DNA from: Streptomyces uncialis
Lineage (GTDB): Bacteria > Actinomycetota > Actinomycetes > Streptomycetales > Streptomycetaceae
Assembly: GCF_036250755.1 (NCBI RefSeq)
Contig: NZ_CP109583.1
Span: 3,162,001 to 3,226,000 of the forward strand
Direction of reading: 5' to 3'
DNA: 64,000 bases
Of the stretch, positions 52,519 through 62,011 are shown piece by piece. The notes under the pieces were generated by a model, which was given only the letters and a program-made list of their open reading frames with translations, was not told where the DNA came from and searched no databases. How positions within the stretch are numbered: the first letter of the stretch is position 1; each line of letters opens with the position of its first letter. Both the position numbers and the translations under genes were made by a program.

Positions 52519-53592
52519 TCAGTGGGTCTCGGTGACCTTGGCGAGGGCGCGGGGGGCGTCGGGGTCCTGGCCGCGGGCGATGGTGATCTCGTAGGCCAGC
52601 AGCTGGAGGGGGATGATCTCCAGTACGGGCTGGAGTTCCTCGGGGACGTCGTCGGTGGGCAGGACGAACCCCGCGGACGCCTGGTCGACCTGGGCGCGGG
52701 GGCCGATGACGACGAGGTCGGCGCCCCGGCCGCGCAGCCGGTCCAGTACGGGTTGCAGGGCCTCGCCGCCCCTGCCCGCGGTGACGACGGCGATCACCGG
52801 GGAGATGTTGTCGACCATCGCGAGGGGTCCGTGCAGCAGATCGGCGCCGGAGTAGGACAGCGCGGGGATGTAGCTGGTCTCCATCAGCTTGAGCGCGGCT
52901 TCCTTGGCGGTCGGGTAGCCGTAGCCGCGTGAGGTGATCACCATGCGTTCGGCGAAGCGGTAGCGGGCGGCCAGGGCCCGGATCTCCGACTGGCGGGCCA
53001 GCAGGTCGGCGGCCAGCTCCGGCAGCGGCAGCGCGGCGCCGCCGTCCCCGCCCGCGAGGCCCTCCACGAAGAGGTACAGGGCGAGCAGGGACGCGGTGTA
53101 CGTCTTGGTGGCGGGCAGCGCCTTCTCCGGCCCGGCCATGATGTCGATATGGAACTCGGAGACCGCGGCGAGCGCCGAGTCGGGGTTGTTGGTGACCGCG
53201 AGGGTGACGGCGCCGGCCTCCCGGGCGGCCCGGGTGGACGCCACCAGGTCGGGTGAGCCGCCGGACTGGCTGACGGTGACGACGAGGACGTCCCGCAGAT
53301 CGGGGCGGGCACCGTACGCGGTGGTGGTGGACATGGAGGTGAGTCCGCAGGGCAGGCCCCGGCGGATCTCCAGCAGGTACTTGGCGTACAGCGCGGCGTT
53401 GTCGGAGGTGCCGCGCGCGGTGAGCAGGACGAATCGGGGCGCACGGGCCGCGACCTGTTCGGCGACCTCCCGGATACGGGGCCCGCCGGTGTCCAGGAGG
53501 CGGCGCAGCACCGCGGGCTGCTCCGCCATCTCGTGGGACATGATCCGGCCCGGCCGCTCGCGCTGGGGGTCGGGGGTGGTCCTGGCGGTCAT
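52519..53592 (-). CDS. SIS-domain sugar-phosphate protein (GlmS isomerase/AgaS-like)
   Basis: This 357-residue protein has two SIS domains and no glutaminase domain, so it looks like the isomerase half of GlmS or an AgaS/NagBII-type deaminase. The starting helix is MSHEMAEQPAVLRRLLDTGG. The sugar-binding loops are LLTARGTSDNAALYAKYLLE and VTVSQSGGSPDLVAST. The second domain has SRGYGYPTAKEAALKLMETS. The start ATG 53592 has GAGGAGG upstream. It is divergent from nagB, with a DasR-type site between them. That context supports a role in glucosamine-phosphate metabolism. Confidence 0.88.
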   Translation of the reverse strand: MTARTTPDPQRERPGRIMSHEMAEQPAVLRRLLDTGGPRIREVAEQVAARAPRFVLLTARGTSDNAALYAKYLLEIRRGLPCGLTSMSTTTAYGARPDLRDVLVVTVSQSGGSPDLVASTRAAREAGAVTLAVTNNPDSALAAVSEFHIDIMAGPEKALPATKTYTASLLALYLFVEGLAGGDGGAALPLPELAADLLARQSEIRALAARYRFAERMVITSRGYGYPTAKEAALKLMETSYIPALSYSGADLLHGPLAMVDNISPVIAVVTAGRGGEALQPVLDRLRGRGADLVVIGPRAQVDQASAGFVLPTDDVPEELQPVLEIIPLQLLAYEITIARGQDPDAPRALAKVTETH

Positions 53593-53785
53593 GCGGGCCT
53601 CCTCGGGCGGGGTTCCGGCGGGGTGTCCCCTTCCATTCCACTCCCCCGGCGCGGGTCCCGCCGCCCGGAGCGGGGCGGCGGGCGATGTCACCGGCGGCCG
53701 TGGGCCGTTGTACGCGGCGCCGTCGGCCGCCCGTTCCCTGATAGCACATCACCGGCCCACTCGCACGGCGGGGGGATTCTGCTAG

Positions 53786-53801
53786 ATTGGTCTATACCAC
53801 A
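53786..53801. promoter_or_regulatory. dre-type DasR operator between the SIS gene and nagB
   Basis: ATTGGTCTATACCACA matches the DasR responsive element (about ACTGGTCTAGACCACT) at 13 of 16 positions. It lies 47 bp upstream of the nagB start and about 194 bp from the SIS gene start. Repression of nagB by DasR is known in S. coelicolor. Confidence 0.85.
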
Positions 53802-53848
53802 TGTCGTTGTCCCAGCCCGTGCACGTTCTCCAGATCGGCAGGCCCAGC

Positions 53849-54631
53849 GTGGAAGTTGTGATCGTCCCGGACGCCGAAGCAGGCGGCGAGCTCATCGCCG
53901 AGGCCATGGCCGCACTGCTGCGGCGCAAGCCCGGCGCGGTGCTCGGCGTGGCCACCGGTTCCACCCCGCTGCCGGTGTACCGGGCCCTGGAGGCCAAGGT
54001 GCGGGCCGGCGAGGCCGGGGTGACGCGGGTACGGATAGCCCAGCTCGACGAGTACGTGGGGCTGCCCGCGGAGCATCCCGAGTCGTACCGTTCGGTGCTG
54101 CGCCGGGAGGTGCTGGAGCCGCTGGGGATCAGCGCCGACGCGTTCCTGGGGCCCGACGGGACCACGACGGACGTACCGGCCGCCTGCGCCGCGTACGAGG
54201 CGGCGCTGACCGCCGCCGGGGGTGTGGACCTCCAGCTGCTGGGGATCGGCACGGACGGGCACATCGGGTTCAACGAGCCCTGCTCGTCGCTGGCCTCGCG
54301 GACGCGGATCAAGACGCTCACGGAGCAGACCCGGGTGGACAACGCCCGCTTCTTCGACGACATCTCGCAGGTGCCGCACCATGTGATCACCCAGGGGATC
54401 GGGACGATCCTGGAGGCGCGTCATCTGGTGCTGCTCGCCACGGGCGAGGGCAAGGCGGACGCCGTCGCGGCGACCGTGGAGGGGCCGGTGGCGGCGGTGT
54501 GTCCGGCGTCGGCGTTGCAGTTGCACGCGCATGCCACGGTGGTGGTGGACGAGGCCGCGGCTTCCAAGCTGAAGCTCGCGGAGTACTTCCGGCACACGTT
54601 CGCCGCCAAGCCGTCCTGGCAGGGCATCTGA
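53849..54631 (+). CDS. nagB: Glucosamine-6-phosphate deaminase
   Basis: This 260-residue enzyme converts GlcN-6-P to fructose-6-P plus ammonia. The N-terminal strand is VEVVIVPDAEAGGELIAEA, the phosphate loop is GVATGSTPLPVY, the catalytic Asp lies in AQLDEYVGLP, and the ring-opening His region is GIGTDGHIGFNEP. The start is GTG 53849, the usual N-terminus, not the upstream frame that would read through the operator. A dre-type site lies just before it. The SIS gene is divergent. It completes the cytoplasmic end of GlcNAc use. Confidence 0.95.
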   Translation: MEVVIVPDAEAGGELIAEAMAALLRRKPGAVLGVATGSTPLPVYRALEAKVRAGEAGVTRVRIAQLDEYVGLPAEHPESYRSVLRREVLEPLGISADAFLGPDGTTTDVPAACAAYEAALTAAGGVDLQLLGIGTDGHIGFNEPCSSLASRTRIKTLTEQTRVDNARFFDDISQVPHHVITQGIGTILEARHLVLLATGEGKADAVAATVEGPVAAVCPASALQLHAHATVVVDEAAASKLKLAEYFRHTFAAKPSWQGI

Positions 54632-54646
54632 CCGTCCCGGCCCCCG

Positions 54647-54677
54647 AGGCGCCGGCGCCCCCACGGGCCCGGCGCCT
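54647..54677 (+). terminator. Short hairpin after nagB
   Basis: AGGCGCCGG and CCGGCGCCT form a 9-bp stem with a 13-nt loop, 15 bp after the nagB stop. There is no T-run, and repeat cluster 8 begins immediately after. Confidence 0.6.
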
Positions 54678-54679
54678 TC

Positions 54680-55300
54680 CGCTTGCGCGCGCCCGAGGTC
54701 TCCCCGGCTCAGCGCACTTGTTCCCGTGCCGTCGCTCGTGGGGTGCGCAGTTCCCCGCAGGTCGCCTTCGCTTGCGCTCCCGAGGTCTCCCCGGCTCAGC
54801 GCACTTGTCCCCGCACAGGTCGCTCGGTGGGTGCGCAGTTCCCCGCGCCCCTGGGGCTCCCCACCTGGACGTACCTGTTCCCGTACGGGTCGGACGGGGT
54901 GCGCAGTTCCCCGCGCCCCTTCGGTCGCGCCTCTTGCGGTTCCCGTTCGGGTGCGGGTGGTCCTTGGTTGCTCGCGCAGTTCCCCGCGCCCCTTTGGGGC
55001 GTCCGGCTGGGGCCGGGGATCAGGGTGCGGGCTGTCAGCGACCGGGGTCGGGGTTCAAAGCACCCTCCTCGTGCAGTCGCATGGCTACGTAAGGGGGTGG
55101 GCGGGAATCTCTGCTCGCAGACTCCGATGCTCTTCAGTCGAGTCACGGAACGTCGTACCGAGCGTGTCGGATCGAGGACGGAGAATCCCGACCGGCACCG
55201 ACCCGAAGAACCGGCCGGACGCGCCCCAAAGGGGCGCGGGGAACTGCGCGAAAACGACGAGCGACGGCACAGGAACAATCGCGCCCAGCCCAAGAAACCC
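54680..55300. repeat. Intergenic repeat cluster 8
   Basis: Four left-hand GCGCAGTTCCCCGCG units (about 54746, 54834, 54901 and 54975) are followed by the 200-bp element (copy D). One right-hand reverse unit lies at about 55232. TCTCCCCGGCTCAGCGCACT is duplicated between units. It lies between convergent nagB and the GH3 gene. No gene was seen. Confidence 0.9.
55007..55212 (+). repeat. About 200-bp conserved element, copy D
   Basis: It is the most divergent copy at its 5' part (GGGGTTCAAAGCACCC, then CGTGCAGTCGCATGGC). It keeps the invariant 3' segments and both small hairpins. The variable piece reads AGTCACGGAACGTCG, closer to copy C than to A and B. Confidence 0.8.
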
Positions 55301-55320
55301 ACGGCCCCCCGGAAAACGGA

Positions 55321-55360
55321 CAGACCCCCGTACCGAGCCCCAACTCGGTACAGGGGTCTG
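55321..55360 (-). terminator. Terminator of the hexosaminidase/das operon side
   Basis: CAGACCCCCGTACCGAG pairs with CTCGGTACAGGGGTCTG (16 of 17 pairs, one C-A mismatch) around a CCCCAA loop. It starts 12 bp after the GH3 stop, at the end of the minus-strand run dasA-dasB-dasC-GH3. Confidence 0.85.
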
Positions 55361-55371
55361 GCTCTGTGGGC

Positions 55372-56853
55372 TCAGTGGGTGGAGGTGAGAGCCTCCACCG
55401 CGGCAGCCCCGCACACCCGTGCGGCGCCATTCGTGGCGACATACAGCGCCCCGACCGCGTCGGCCCGCGGCACACCCATCTCCACGACAACCGTGTCGGG
55501 CCGGGCCGCGACGATCAGATCGAGCGCCGCCCGCATCCACCCGTGCCGGTGGACGTCCCGGACGACCGCGACGATCCGCCGGTCCCCGGCGGCCGCGAGC
55601 GCGTCCGCACCCGCGGACTCACCCGTGAAGTCCCCGGTGACCGTACCGGGCAGCACCTTGCGGAGCTCCGCGGCGACGCCCCAGGGCGTCTCGTCCCCGA
55701 CGGCGATGTTGGCGACCGGCGGGAAGGAGGCCACGAACGGCGCCCCCGTGACGGGCCCGGAGTACGCGGCCCCGCGCGTCACCCGCAGCGCGCGCCGCGC
55801 GGCGACGAGCCCGACGTCGCTCGGCACGCCCGGGCCGGTGTCGGCGGTCCGCGTCCAGGCGGCCAGCGCCCGTACCCGGGCAGCCGCGTCGGCGAGCCGC
55901 TCCTCGGCGAGATCGCCGGTGCGTACCGCGGAGACGAGCGCGTCCCGCAGCCGCAGCACGGTGTCCTCGTCGGCGAGCCCGCCGCCGACACAGATCGCGT
56001 CGGCGCCCGCGGCGATGGCGAGCACGCTGCCGTGCTCGATGCCGTACGTGCCGGAGATGGCCTCCATCTCCATGCCGTCGGTGACGATCAGTCCGTCGTA
56101 GCCGAGTTCCTCACGCAGCAGGCCCGTCAGGATGCGGCGGGACAGCGTCGCGGGGAGGTCGGCGTCGAGCGCCGGGACCAGGATGTGGGCGCTCATCACG
56201 GCCTTGGTGCCGGCGGCGATGGCGGCCCGGAAGGGGTCCAGGTCCCGGACGTCCAGGGTCGCGAGGTCCACGTCGATGCGCGGCAGCGCGTGGTGCGAGT
56301 CGACCGCGGTGTCCCCGTGACCGGGGAAGTGCTTGGTGCACGCGGCGACCCCGGCGGCCTGGAGCCCCTCGACGTACGCGGCGGTGTGCCGCGAGACCAG
56401 GTCGGTGCCGGACCCGAAGGCCCGTACCCCGATGACCGGGTTGTCGGGGTTGGAGTTGACGTCGGCCGACGGCGCCCAGTTGAGGTTGACCCCGCACTCG
56501 GCGAGCCGGCGGCCCAGCTCATGGGCGACCGCGCGGGTCAACTCGGTGTCGTCGACCGAGCCGAGCGCGAGGTTGCCCGGGAAGGAGGAGCCCTCGACCA
56601 CTTCGAGGCGGGTGACGTCCCCGCCCTCCTCGTCGATGGCGACCAGGACGTCGTCCCGCTCGGCGCGCAGTTGCGCGGTGAGCGCGGCGAGCTGTCCCGG
56701 CGTCTGGATGTTGCGGCCGAACAGGCCGACGGAGGCGAGTCCTTCGCCCAGTCGGCGCAGCAGCCAGTCGGGTGCGCTGGTGCCGGTGAACCCTGGCTGG
56801 AGGACGGTCAGTGCGTCCTTGGTGAGGGTGTCGGTGGTGGCGAGCGTGGTCAT
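55372..56853 (-). CDS. Family 3 glycoside hydrolase (beta-N-acetylhexosaminidase)
   Basis: This GH3 enzyme of 493 residues is of the NagZ type and cleaves terminal GlcNAc. The TIM barrel has VLVAIDEEGGDVTRLE, NLNWAPSADVNSNPDNPVIG, the acid/base-type KHFPGHGDTAVDSHHALP (the His/Asp dyad of NagZ), and the nucleophile Asp in LIVTDGMEMEAIS. A C-terminal domain of about 170 residues follows. No signal peptide is visible, so it probably acts in the cytoplasm on imported chito-oligosaccharide. It lies 7 bp after dasC and is surely in the das operon. A terminator follows. Confidence 0.93.
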   Translation of the reverse strand: MTTLATTDTLTKDALTVLQPGFTGTSAPDWLLRRLGEGLASVGLFGRNIQTPGQLAALTAQLRAERDDVLVAIDEEGGDVTRLEVVEGSSFPGNLALGSVDDTELTRAVAHELGRRLAECGVNLNWAPSADVNSNPDNPVIGVRAFGSGTDLVSRHTAAYVEGLQAAGVAACTKHFPGHGDTAVDSHHALPRIDVDLATLDVRDLDPFRAAIAAGTKAVMSAHILVPALDADLPATLSRRILTGLLREELGYDGLIVTDGMEMEAISGTYGIEHGSVLAIAAGADAICVGGGLADEDTVLRLRDALVSAVRTGDLAEERLADAAARVRALAAWTRTADTGPGVPSDVGLVAARRALRVTRGAAYSGPVTGAPFVASFPPVANIAVGDETPWGVAAELRKVLPGTVTGDFTGESAGADALAAAGDRRIVAVVRDVHRHGWMRAALDLIVAARPDTVVVEMGVPRADAVGALYVATNGAARVCGAAAVEALTSTH

Positions 56854-56860
56854 CTGTCGG

Positions 56861-57691
56861 CTATCCCTTCACTGCGCCTTCGGTGAGGCCGCTGACGGCC
56901 CTGCGCTGGAGGAAGACAAAGAGGACGAGGACCGGGATGGCGAAGATGCTGGATGCCGCCATGGTGGCGCCCCAGTCGTCCCCGAAGACGGTCCGGAAGC
57001 TGGAGAGCCAGATCGGGAGCGTCTGCGATTCGAGGTCCTTGTTCAGGATCAGGACCATCGAGAACTCGTTCCAGGCGGTGATGAACCCGAACAGCGAGGT
57101 GGCCATCAGACCCGGCGCCAGCAGCGGGAAGATGACCTTCACGAACGCCTGCGGGCGGGTGCAGCCGTCCACCATCGCGGACTCCTCCAGTTCCTTCGGC
57201 ACGGCGGCGACGTAGCCGCGCAGCGTCAGGATCGTGAAGGGCAGCACCATGACCATGTAGAAGACGGTCAGCGGAACGAGACTGTTCAGCATCTCCGCGT
57301 CACGCACGATCATGTAGACCGCGATGACCATGACCTCCCAGGGCGCCATCTGCGCGATCATGACCGCGACGATGAAGCTGCGCCGCCCCTTGAACCGCAT
57401 CCGGGCCAGGGCGAAGGAGGCGAAGAGCGCGATGAGCAGGGAGAGCGTGACCGCGAGCACGGTGACCGTGAGGGAGTTGCGGACCAGTGTCCAGAACCCC
57501 TCGGCGTTCGAGGCGGTCGTGAAGTGCTCGAACGTCGGGCTGGTCGGGAACCAGACCGGCGTGTCGACGACGATGTCACTGGGCTGCTTGAACGCCGTGG
57601 CGAACATCCAGTAGACGGGGAAGACGAAGACGACGAAGAGGAAGATCGACGTCGCGTTGGGCCAGAGCTTGCCCAGGAAGGAGCGCTTCAC
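56861..57691 (-). CDS. dasC: GlcNAc/chitobiose ABC transporter permease DasC
   Basis: This 276-residue inner-membrane permease belongs to the MalG type. Six membrane helices begin ATSIFLFVVFVFPVYWMFATAF. The cytoplasmic ATPase-contact loop is ELEESAMVDGCTRPQAFVKV (about 180). The start GTG 57691 overlaps the DasB stop (GTGA), so the two are coupled. Together with DasA and DasB it imports GlcNAc and chitobiose. No ATPase gene is present in the operon; in Streptomyces the shared MsiK serves such transporters. Confidence 0.94.
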   Translation of the reverse strand: MKRSFLGKLWPNATSIFLFVVFVFPVYWMFATAFKQPSDIVVDTPVWFPTSPTFEHFTTASNAEGFWTLVRNSLTVTVLAVTLSLLIALFASFALARMRFKGRRSFIVAVMIAQMAPWEVMVIAVYMIVRDAEMLNSLVPLTVFYMVMVLPFTILTLRGYVAAVPKELEESAMVDGCTRPQAFVKVIFPLLAPGLMATSLFGFITAWNEFSMVLILNKDLESQTLPIWLSSFRTVFGDDWGATMAASSIFAIPVLVLFVFLQRRAVSGLTEGAVKG

Positions 57692-58701
57692 AGCTCGTCC
57701 TCCTCTTGCTTGATCACTGTGCGCAGGTAATAGGCGGTCAACAGGAGCAGGATCAGGATCGTCAGGATCGAGATCGCCGCGCCCATACCGAAGTGCTGGT
57801 TGCCGAAGCCCTCGATGTACGCGTACACCGGCAGGGTCTCGGTCAGCCGGTCGGGCTTGCCCTGGTTGATCGCGAAGACCTGGGCGAAGGACTTGAAGAC
57901 CCAGATGACTTCGAGGAAGAGCGTGGCCCACAGGAAGGGCTTCAGGAACGGGAAGGTCACCGTCCGGAAGATCTTCCAGGAGTCGGCACCGTCCAGCGCC
58001 GCGGCTTCGTACAGCTCGCGGGGGATGGTGGTGCTGGCCGCGTAGAGGTTGATGGCCACGAACGGGATCGACTGCCAGACGATCACCAGGGTCACCACCG
58101 CGAAGGTGGAGAACTGGGTGCCGAGCCAGTTGTGGTCGGCCATGCCCTCGAAGCCCAGCTGGACGAAGAGGTAGTTGACGACGCCGAACCGCTGGGCGAA
58201 CAGCCACTGGAAGACCGTGGTGGCCGCGATGATCGGCATGGCCCAGGCGAGCACGAGGCCGATCAGCAGGGTGACCCGCATCCGCTGGCCGAGGCGCGCG
58301 AGCAGCAGACCGATCAGGGTGCCGAGCACCATGATCAGGACGACGTTGACCGTGGTGAAGAGGAACGAGCGGAGTACGACCCGCCAGAAGTCCTCGTTGG
58401 TCAGCGTCTCCTTGTAGTTCTCGACCCCGTTCCACTCGGTGAGGTGGAGGATCAGCTGCTTGGGGTTCAGGTTCTGGAACGACAGCATGCCGTTCTTCAC
58501 CAGGGGCCAGCCGAGCAGCACGATGGTGACGATCGTCGCCGGCAGCAGCAGTGCGTACGGGGCGAACGAGCCACGGGCCCGTGGCGATCTGCGACCGCCT
58601 CCGCCGTTCTTGGTGGCGCTCCCCGCGCCGCGAGGCGGTGGCGCCTCGCCCTTCCGGACGGACACCCCGTCCGCATCCGCTTGTTCGGTCTGCACTGACA
58701 T
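57688..58701 (-). CDS. dasB: GlcNAc/chitobiose ABC transporter permease DasB
   Basis: This 337-residue MalF-type permease has a long cytoplasmic N-terminus (1-45, Gly/Arg-rich) followed by six membrane helices, the first APYALLLPATIVTIVLLGWPL. The ATPase-contact loop is IPRELYEAAALDGADSWKIF (about 220). The start ATG 58701 has GGAAGAG upstream; ATG 58764 is in frame but would run through the intergenic hairpin. It is separated from dasA by a 168-bp spacer with a large hairpin, which may lower permease expression relative to DasA. Coupled to dasC by a GTGA overlap. Confidence 0.94.
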   Translation of the reverse strand: MSVQTEQADADGVSVRKGEAPPPRGAGSATKNGGGGRRSPRARGSFAPYALLLPATIVTIVLLGWPLVKNGMLSFQNLNPKQLILHLTEWNGVENYKETLTNEDFWRVVLRSFLFTTVNVVLIMVLGTLIGLLLARLGQRMRVTLLIGLVLAWAMPIIAATTVFQWLFAQRFGVVNYLFVQLGFEGMADHNWLGTQFSTFAVVTLVIVWQSIPFVAINLYAASTTIPRELYEAAALDGADSWKIFRTVTFPFLKPFLWATLFLEVIWVFKSFAQVFAINQGKPDRLTETLPVYAYIEGFGNQHFGMGAAISILTILILLLLTAYYLRTVIKQEEDEL

Positions 58702-58768
58702 CGTCGCCGTCTCTTCCGTGGCCGTACGTTTCGATGCGCGGGTGGGCGCCCCCGAGGCGCACACCGGT

Positions 58769-58856
58769 GCGCCCCGGGGGCGGCGGACCGGTCTTTCCTC
58801 AGGTCACCCCGGCTGGGGTGCCTGTGTGAAGGTCCGGCCCGCCGCCCCCCGGGCGC
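58769..58856 (-). promoter_or_regulatory. Large hairpin between dasA and dasB
   Basis: Arms of 23 bases (58769-58791 and 58834-58856) pair at 21 positions around a 42-nt loop. It begins 13 bp after the dasA stop in the transcript. Such structures after binding-protein genes stabilise the upstream mRNA or partly stop transcription, giving more DasA than DasB/C. The role is inferred. Confidence 0.65.
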
Positions 58857-58869
58857 GGGGGTACTCGGG

Positions 58870-60150
58870 TCAGCTGCCCTGTGCGAGGCGCTTGTTGATC
58901 TCCGCGTCCGCGTCCTTGGCCGCGTCGGCGTGCGACTTACCGTTCAGGACCGCCGTCATGTAGTCCTTGATCGGGTTCGGGACGTTCTCGACCGCGGCCC
59001 ACTCGGGGATCAGCGGGGTGGTGCCACCGAACGCGGCGGCCGGGGCGGCGGCGTCGAGGCCGGCGTTGCTGCCCGCGACCTTGGGCAGGAGCGACGCCTT
59101 GTTCGGGGTGAAGCCCATCAGCTTGGAGAACTCGATCTGGTGCTCGTCGGCGAGCGCGATCTTCAGGAACTCCTTGGCGAGCTCCTGGTTCTTGCTGCGC
59201 AGCGGCACGGCGAGGTTGGAGCCGCCCAGGAAGACGCTCTCGGGCTTCTCGGCCGACTCACCCGGGATGGTGAAGTAGCCGATGTCCTTCTCGATCTTGG
59301 CGTTGGCCTTGACCGCGATGGTGGCCTCGGAAGCGTTGCCGATGAACATGGCGGTCTTGCCGTTCGCGAAGACGTCGGCCTGCTGCGGGGTGGCCTCGTC
59401 CTTGTCCTTGGGGGCCGAGGAGTAGGAGGCGTACTTCTTGTACAGCTCCATCGCCTCGCCGACCTTCGGGTCGGACAGGTTGGAGACGTACTTGTCGCCT
59501 TCCTTCTTCACCAGGTCGGCGCCCTTGCCGATGATCAGGCCATCGAGGAAGTACCAGTTCTGACCGGCCATGTACAGCGGCTCGGCCTTGGTCTTCTCCT
59601 TGATGGTGTCGAGCGCCTTGAAGAAGTCGTCACGCGTCTTGGGCGTGTCCTTCAGACCGGCCTCGGCCCAGATCTTCTTGTTGTAAAGGACGACACGGTT
59701 GGCGAAGTACCACGGCACCGCGTACTGCTTGTCGTTGTAGATCGAGGACTTGTTCAGCGCCTCGGTCCACTCGCCGCCGATCTCGGTCTTGAGGTCGCCG
59801 AGCTCCGCGAGACCCTCGGTCGCCGCGTAGGCGGGGGTCTGGGTGTTGCCGATCTCGATGACGTCCGGCGGGCTGGACTCGGAGAGAGCGGTGGTGATCT
59901 TCTGCTGGATACCGTTCCAGACCTGGGACTCCCACTTGATCTTCGAGCCGGTCTTCTTCTCGAAGTCGGCCGCCACGGCCTTCTTCCAGGGGTCCGGCGT
60001 GGAGCCGTCCATGGACCAGACGACCAGGGTCTTCCCCTTGGTGTCCGTACCCTTGGACTCCTTCTTGTCCCCGCTGTCGCTGTCGCCGCACGCAGCGACA
60101 GAGAACAACATGCCCGCGACACCAATGGCCGCAATGAGCTTCCGCTTCAC
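58870..60150 (-). CDS. dasA: GlcNAc/chitobiose-binding lipoprotein DasA
   Basis: This 426-residue extracytoplasmic sugar-binding protein belongs to the MalE-like family 1. Signal peptide and lipobox are LFSVAAC with Cys21. An Asp/Lys/Ser linker follows (22-40). The lobe motifs are LVVWSMDGSTPDPWKKAVA, PDVIEIGNTQTPAYAA and TAMFIGNASEATIAV. DasA of S. coelicolor binds GlcNAc and chitobiose. The start GTG 60150 has GGAGGGTGA upstream. Two dre-like sites lie in the spacer shared with dasR. A hairpin separates it from dasB. Confidence 0.95.
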   Translation of the reverse strand: MKRKLIAAIGVAGMLFSVAACGDSDSGDKKESKGTDTKGKTLVVWSMDGSTPDPWKKAVAADFEKKTGSKIKWESQVWNGIQQKITTALSESSPPDVIEIGNTQTPAYAATEGLAELGDLKTEIGGEWTEALNKSSIYNDKQYAVPWYFANRVVLYNKKIWAEAGLKDTPKTRDDFFKALDTIKEKTKAEPLYMAGQNWYFLDGLIIGKGADLVKKEGDKYVSNLSDPKVGEAMELYKKYASYSSAPKDKDEATPQQADVFANGKTAMFIGNASEATIAVKANAKIEKDIGYFTIPGESAEKPESVFLGGSNLAVPLRSKNQELAKEFLKIALADEHQIEFSKLMGFTPNKASLLPKVAGSNAGLDAAAPAAAFGGTTPLIPEWAAVENVPNPIKDYMTAVLNGKSHADAAKDADAEINKRLAQGS

Positions 60151-60237
60151 GTCACCCTCCTCAGGATGCCTACCCCCCACACCCACAGCGAATGACTACA
60201 GCGCGAAACTGCTCGTGGGAACTGGGACCTGGCCTTT

Positions 60238-60253
60238 AATGGTGTAGACCAGT
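60238..60253. promoter_or_regulatory. dre-type DasR operator 1 in the dasA-dasR spacer
   Basis: AATGGTGTAGACCAGT matches the DasR consensus at 13 of 16 positions and is centred about 96 bp upstream of the dasA start. It should repress dasA. The same spacer holds a second site. Confidence 0.85.
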
Positions 60254-60261
60254 AGCTGGAG

Positions 60262-60277
60262 CTTGGCCTAGACCTTT
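60262..60277. promoter_or_regulatory. dre-type DasR operator 2, weaker
   Basis: CTTGGCCTAGACCTTT matches about 11 of 16 consensus positions, including the central CTAGACC. It lies 24 bp from operator 1, near-integral helical turns, and nearer to dasR. It may assist autoregulation or cooperative binding. Confidence 0.6.
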
Positions 60278-60298
60278 AGGGGTGTCAAGGGTGTATAA

Positions 60299-61213
<915 letters not shown>

Positions 61214-61224
61214 GCGTCCCCTCC

Positions 61225-61263
61225 TTTCCCCGGCGGGCCCCGAAACGGGCCCGCCGGGGGAAA
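61225..61263 (+). terminator. Terminator after dasR
   Basis: TTTCCCCGGCGGGCCC pairs with GGGCCCGCCGGGGGAAA (one extra G) around a CGAAAC loop. It starts 11 bp after the dasR stop. The stretch from here to about 61730 holds no supported gene and is only Pro/Arg-rich nonsense in all frames. Confidence 0.85.
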
Positions 61264-61744
61264 CCACCCCACTTCGCGGGGGGAACCAGCCGTCCCGGTA
61301 CGGACGCGACACCGATCCCCCTCCTGCCCCAGGAACCTCACCCAGCCACGTGGACGGGGCACCGACGAAAGTCGTAGAACGCCTCCGCAGGGCCGGACAA
61401 GGCGAGTTGTCTGGACCAATGGCATTTTTCCGGGCTCCGCTCCATGGATCATCTTCAGCCACCACGGAGCGTGACGACGGACACGCCCCGGGCGTCCGCG
61501 CCCCGCTTCGCCGCCGACGCCGCGCACGGCCCTTCGCACCGCGCCGCGCGACACCTCCGCCGCCGGATGCCCGGCCGTCCCCGACGGCCCCTCCAGACGC
61601 CTTCCACGCCCCCGGGACGCCCCGAATTCACGCCTCCCACGTCGCCGTTCCGCGCCCCGCCAAGGCCCCTCCCGGCGCCACCCGGCAACGTGCCCCGCGC
61701 CACACAGACACAACATGTGGGCCTCCCTCTCGCACGGCAACACA

Positions 61745-61870
61745 AGATGTATGCTCATGCTCGCCGCCACCTCAGGGGAATCCGGTGCGAATCCGGAACT
61801 GTCCCGCAACGGTGTACTTGGTGCGCTTTCGCGCACCCGTGAGTCCGATGACCTGACAGTGGCGCACCCG
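61745..61870 (+). ncRNA. Cobalamin (B12) riboswitch in the nrdA leader
   Basis: The conserved core reads AGGGGAATCCGGTGCGAATC, then CGGAACTG-T-CCCGCAACGGTG, which is the B12 box (61774-61815). GAGTCCGATGACCTGACAG follows (61841-61859). These are the cobalamin aptamer hallmarks in the right order. The nrdA start is about 140 bp downstream, and the intervening GAGATGAGACGTCCGGGCTTCG probably forms the expression platform. Ends are approximate. In S. coelicolor the class Ia nrdABS operon is known to be repressed this way by B12. Confidence 0.92.
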
Positions 61871-62011
61871 TTCCGACCGGTCCGGGTGGAGATGAGACGT
61901 CCGGGCTTCGAGGACTGGGCCGGTGGACGCGGCGTACCGCCTTCGGGGCGGCGCGCCCGCGTGCCCGCCCGCCCCCTCGCCAGTCCCGTGCCGAGCGAGG
62001 GAGAGCTTCAC

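Noticed and set aside
61350..61856. Open frames between dasR and the riboswitch
   Set aside because: They are Pro/Arg/Ala-rich, run into the riboswitch core, and have no start signals.
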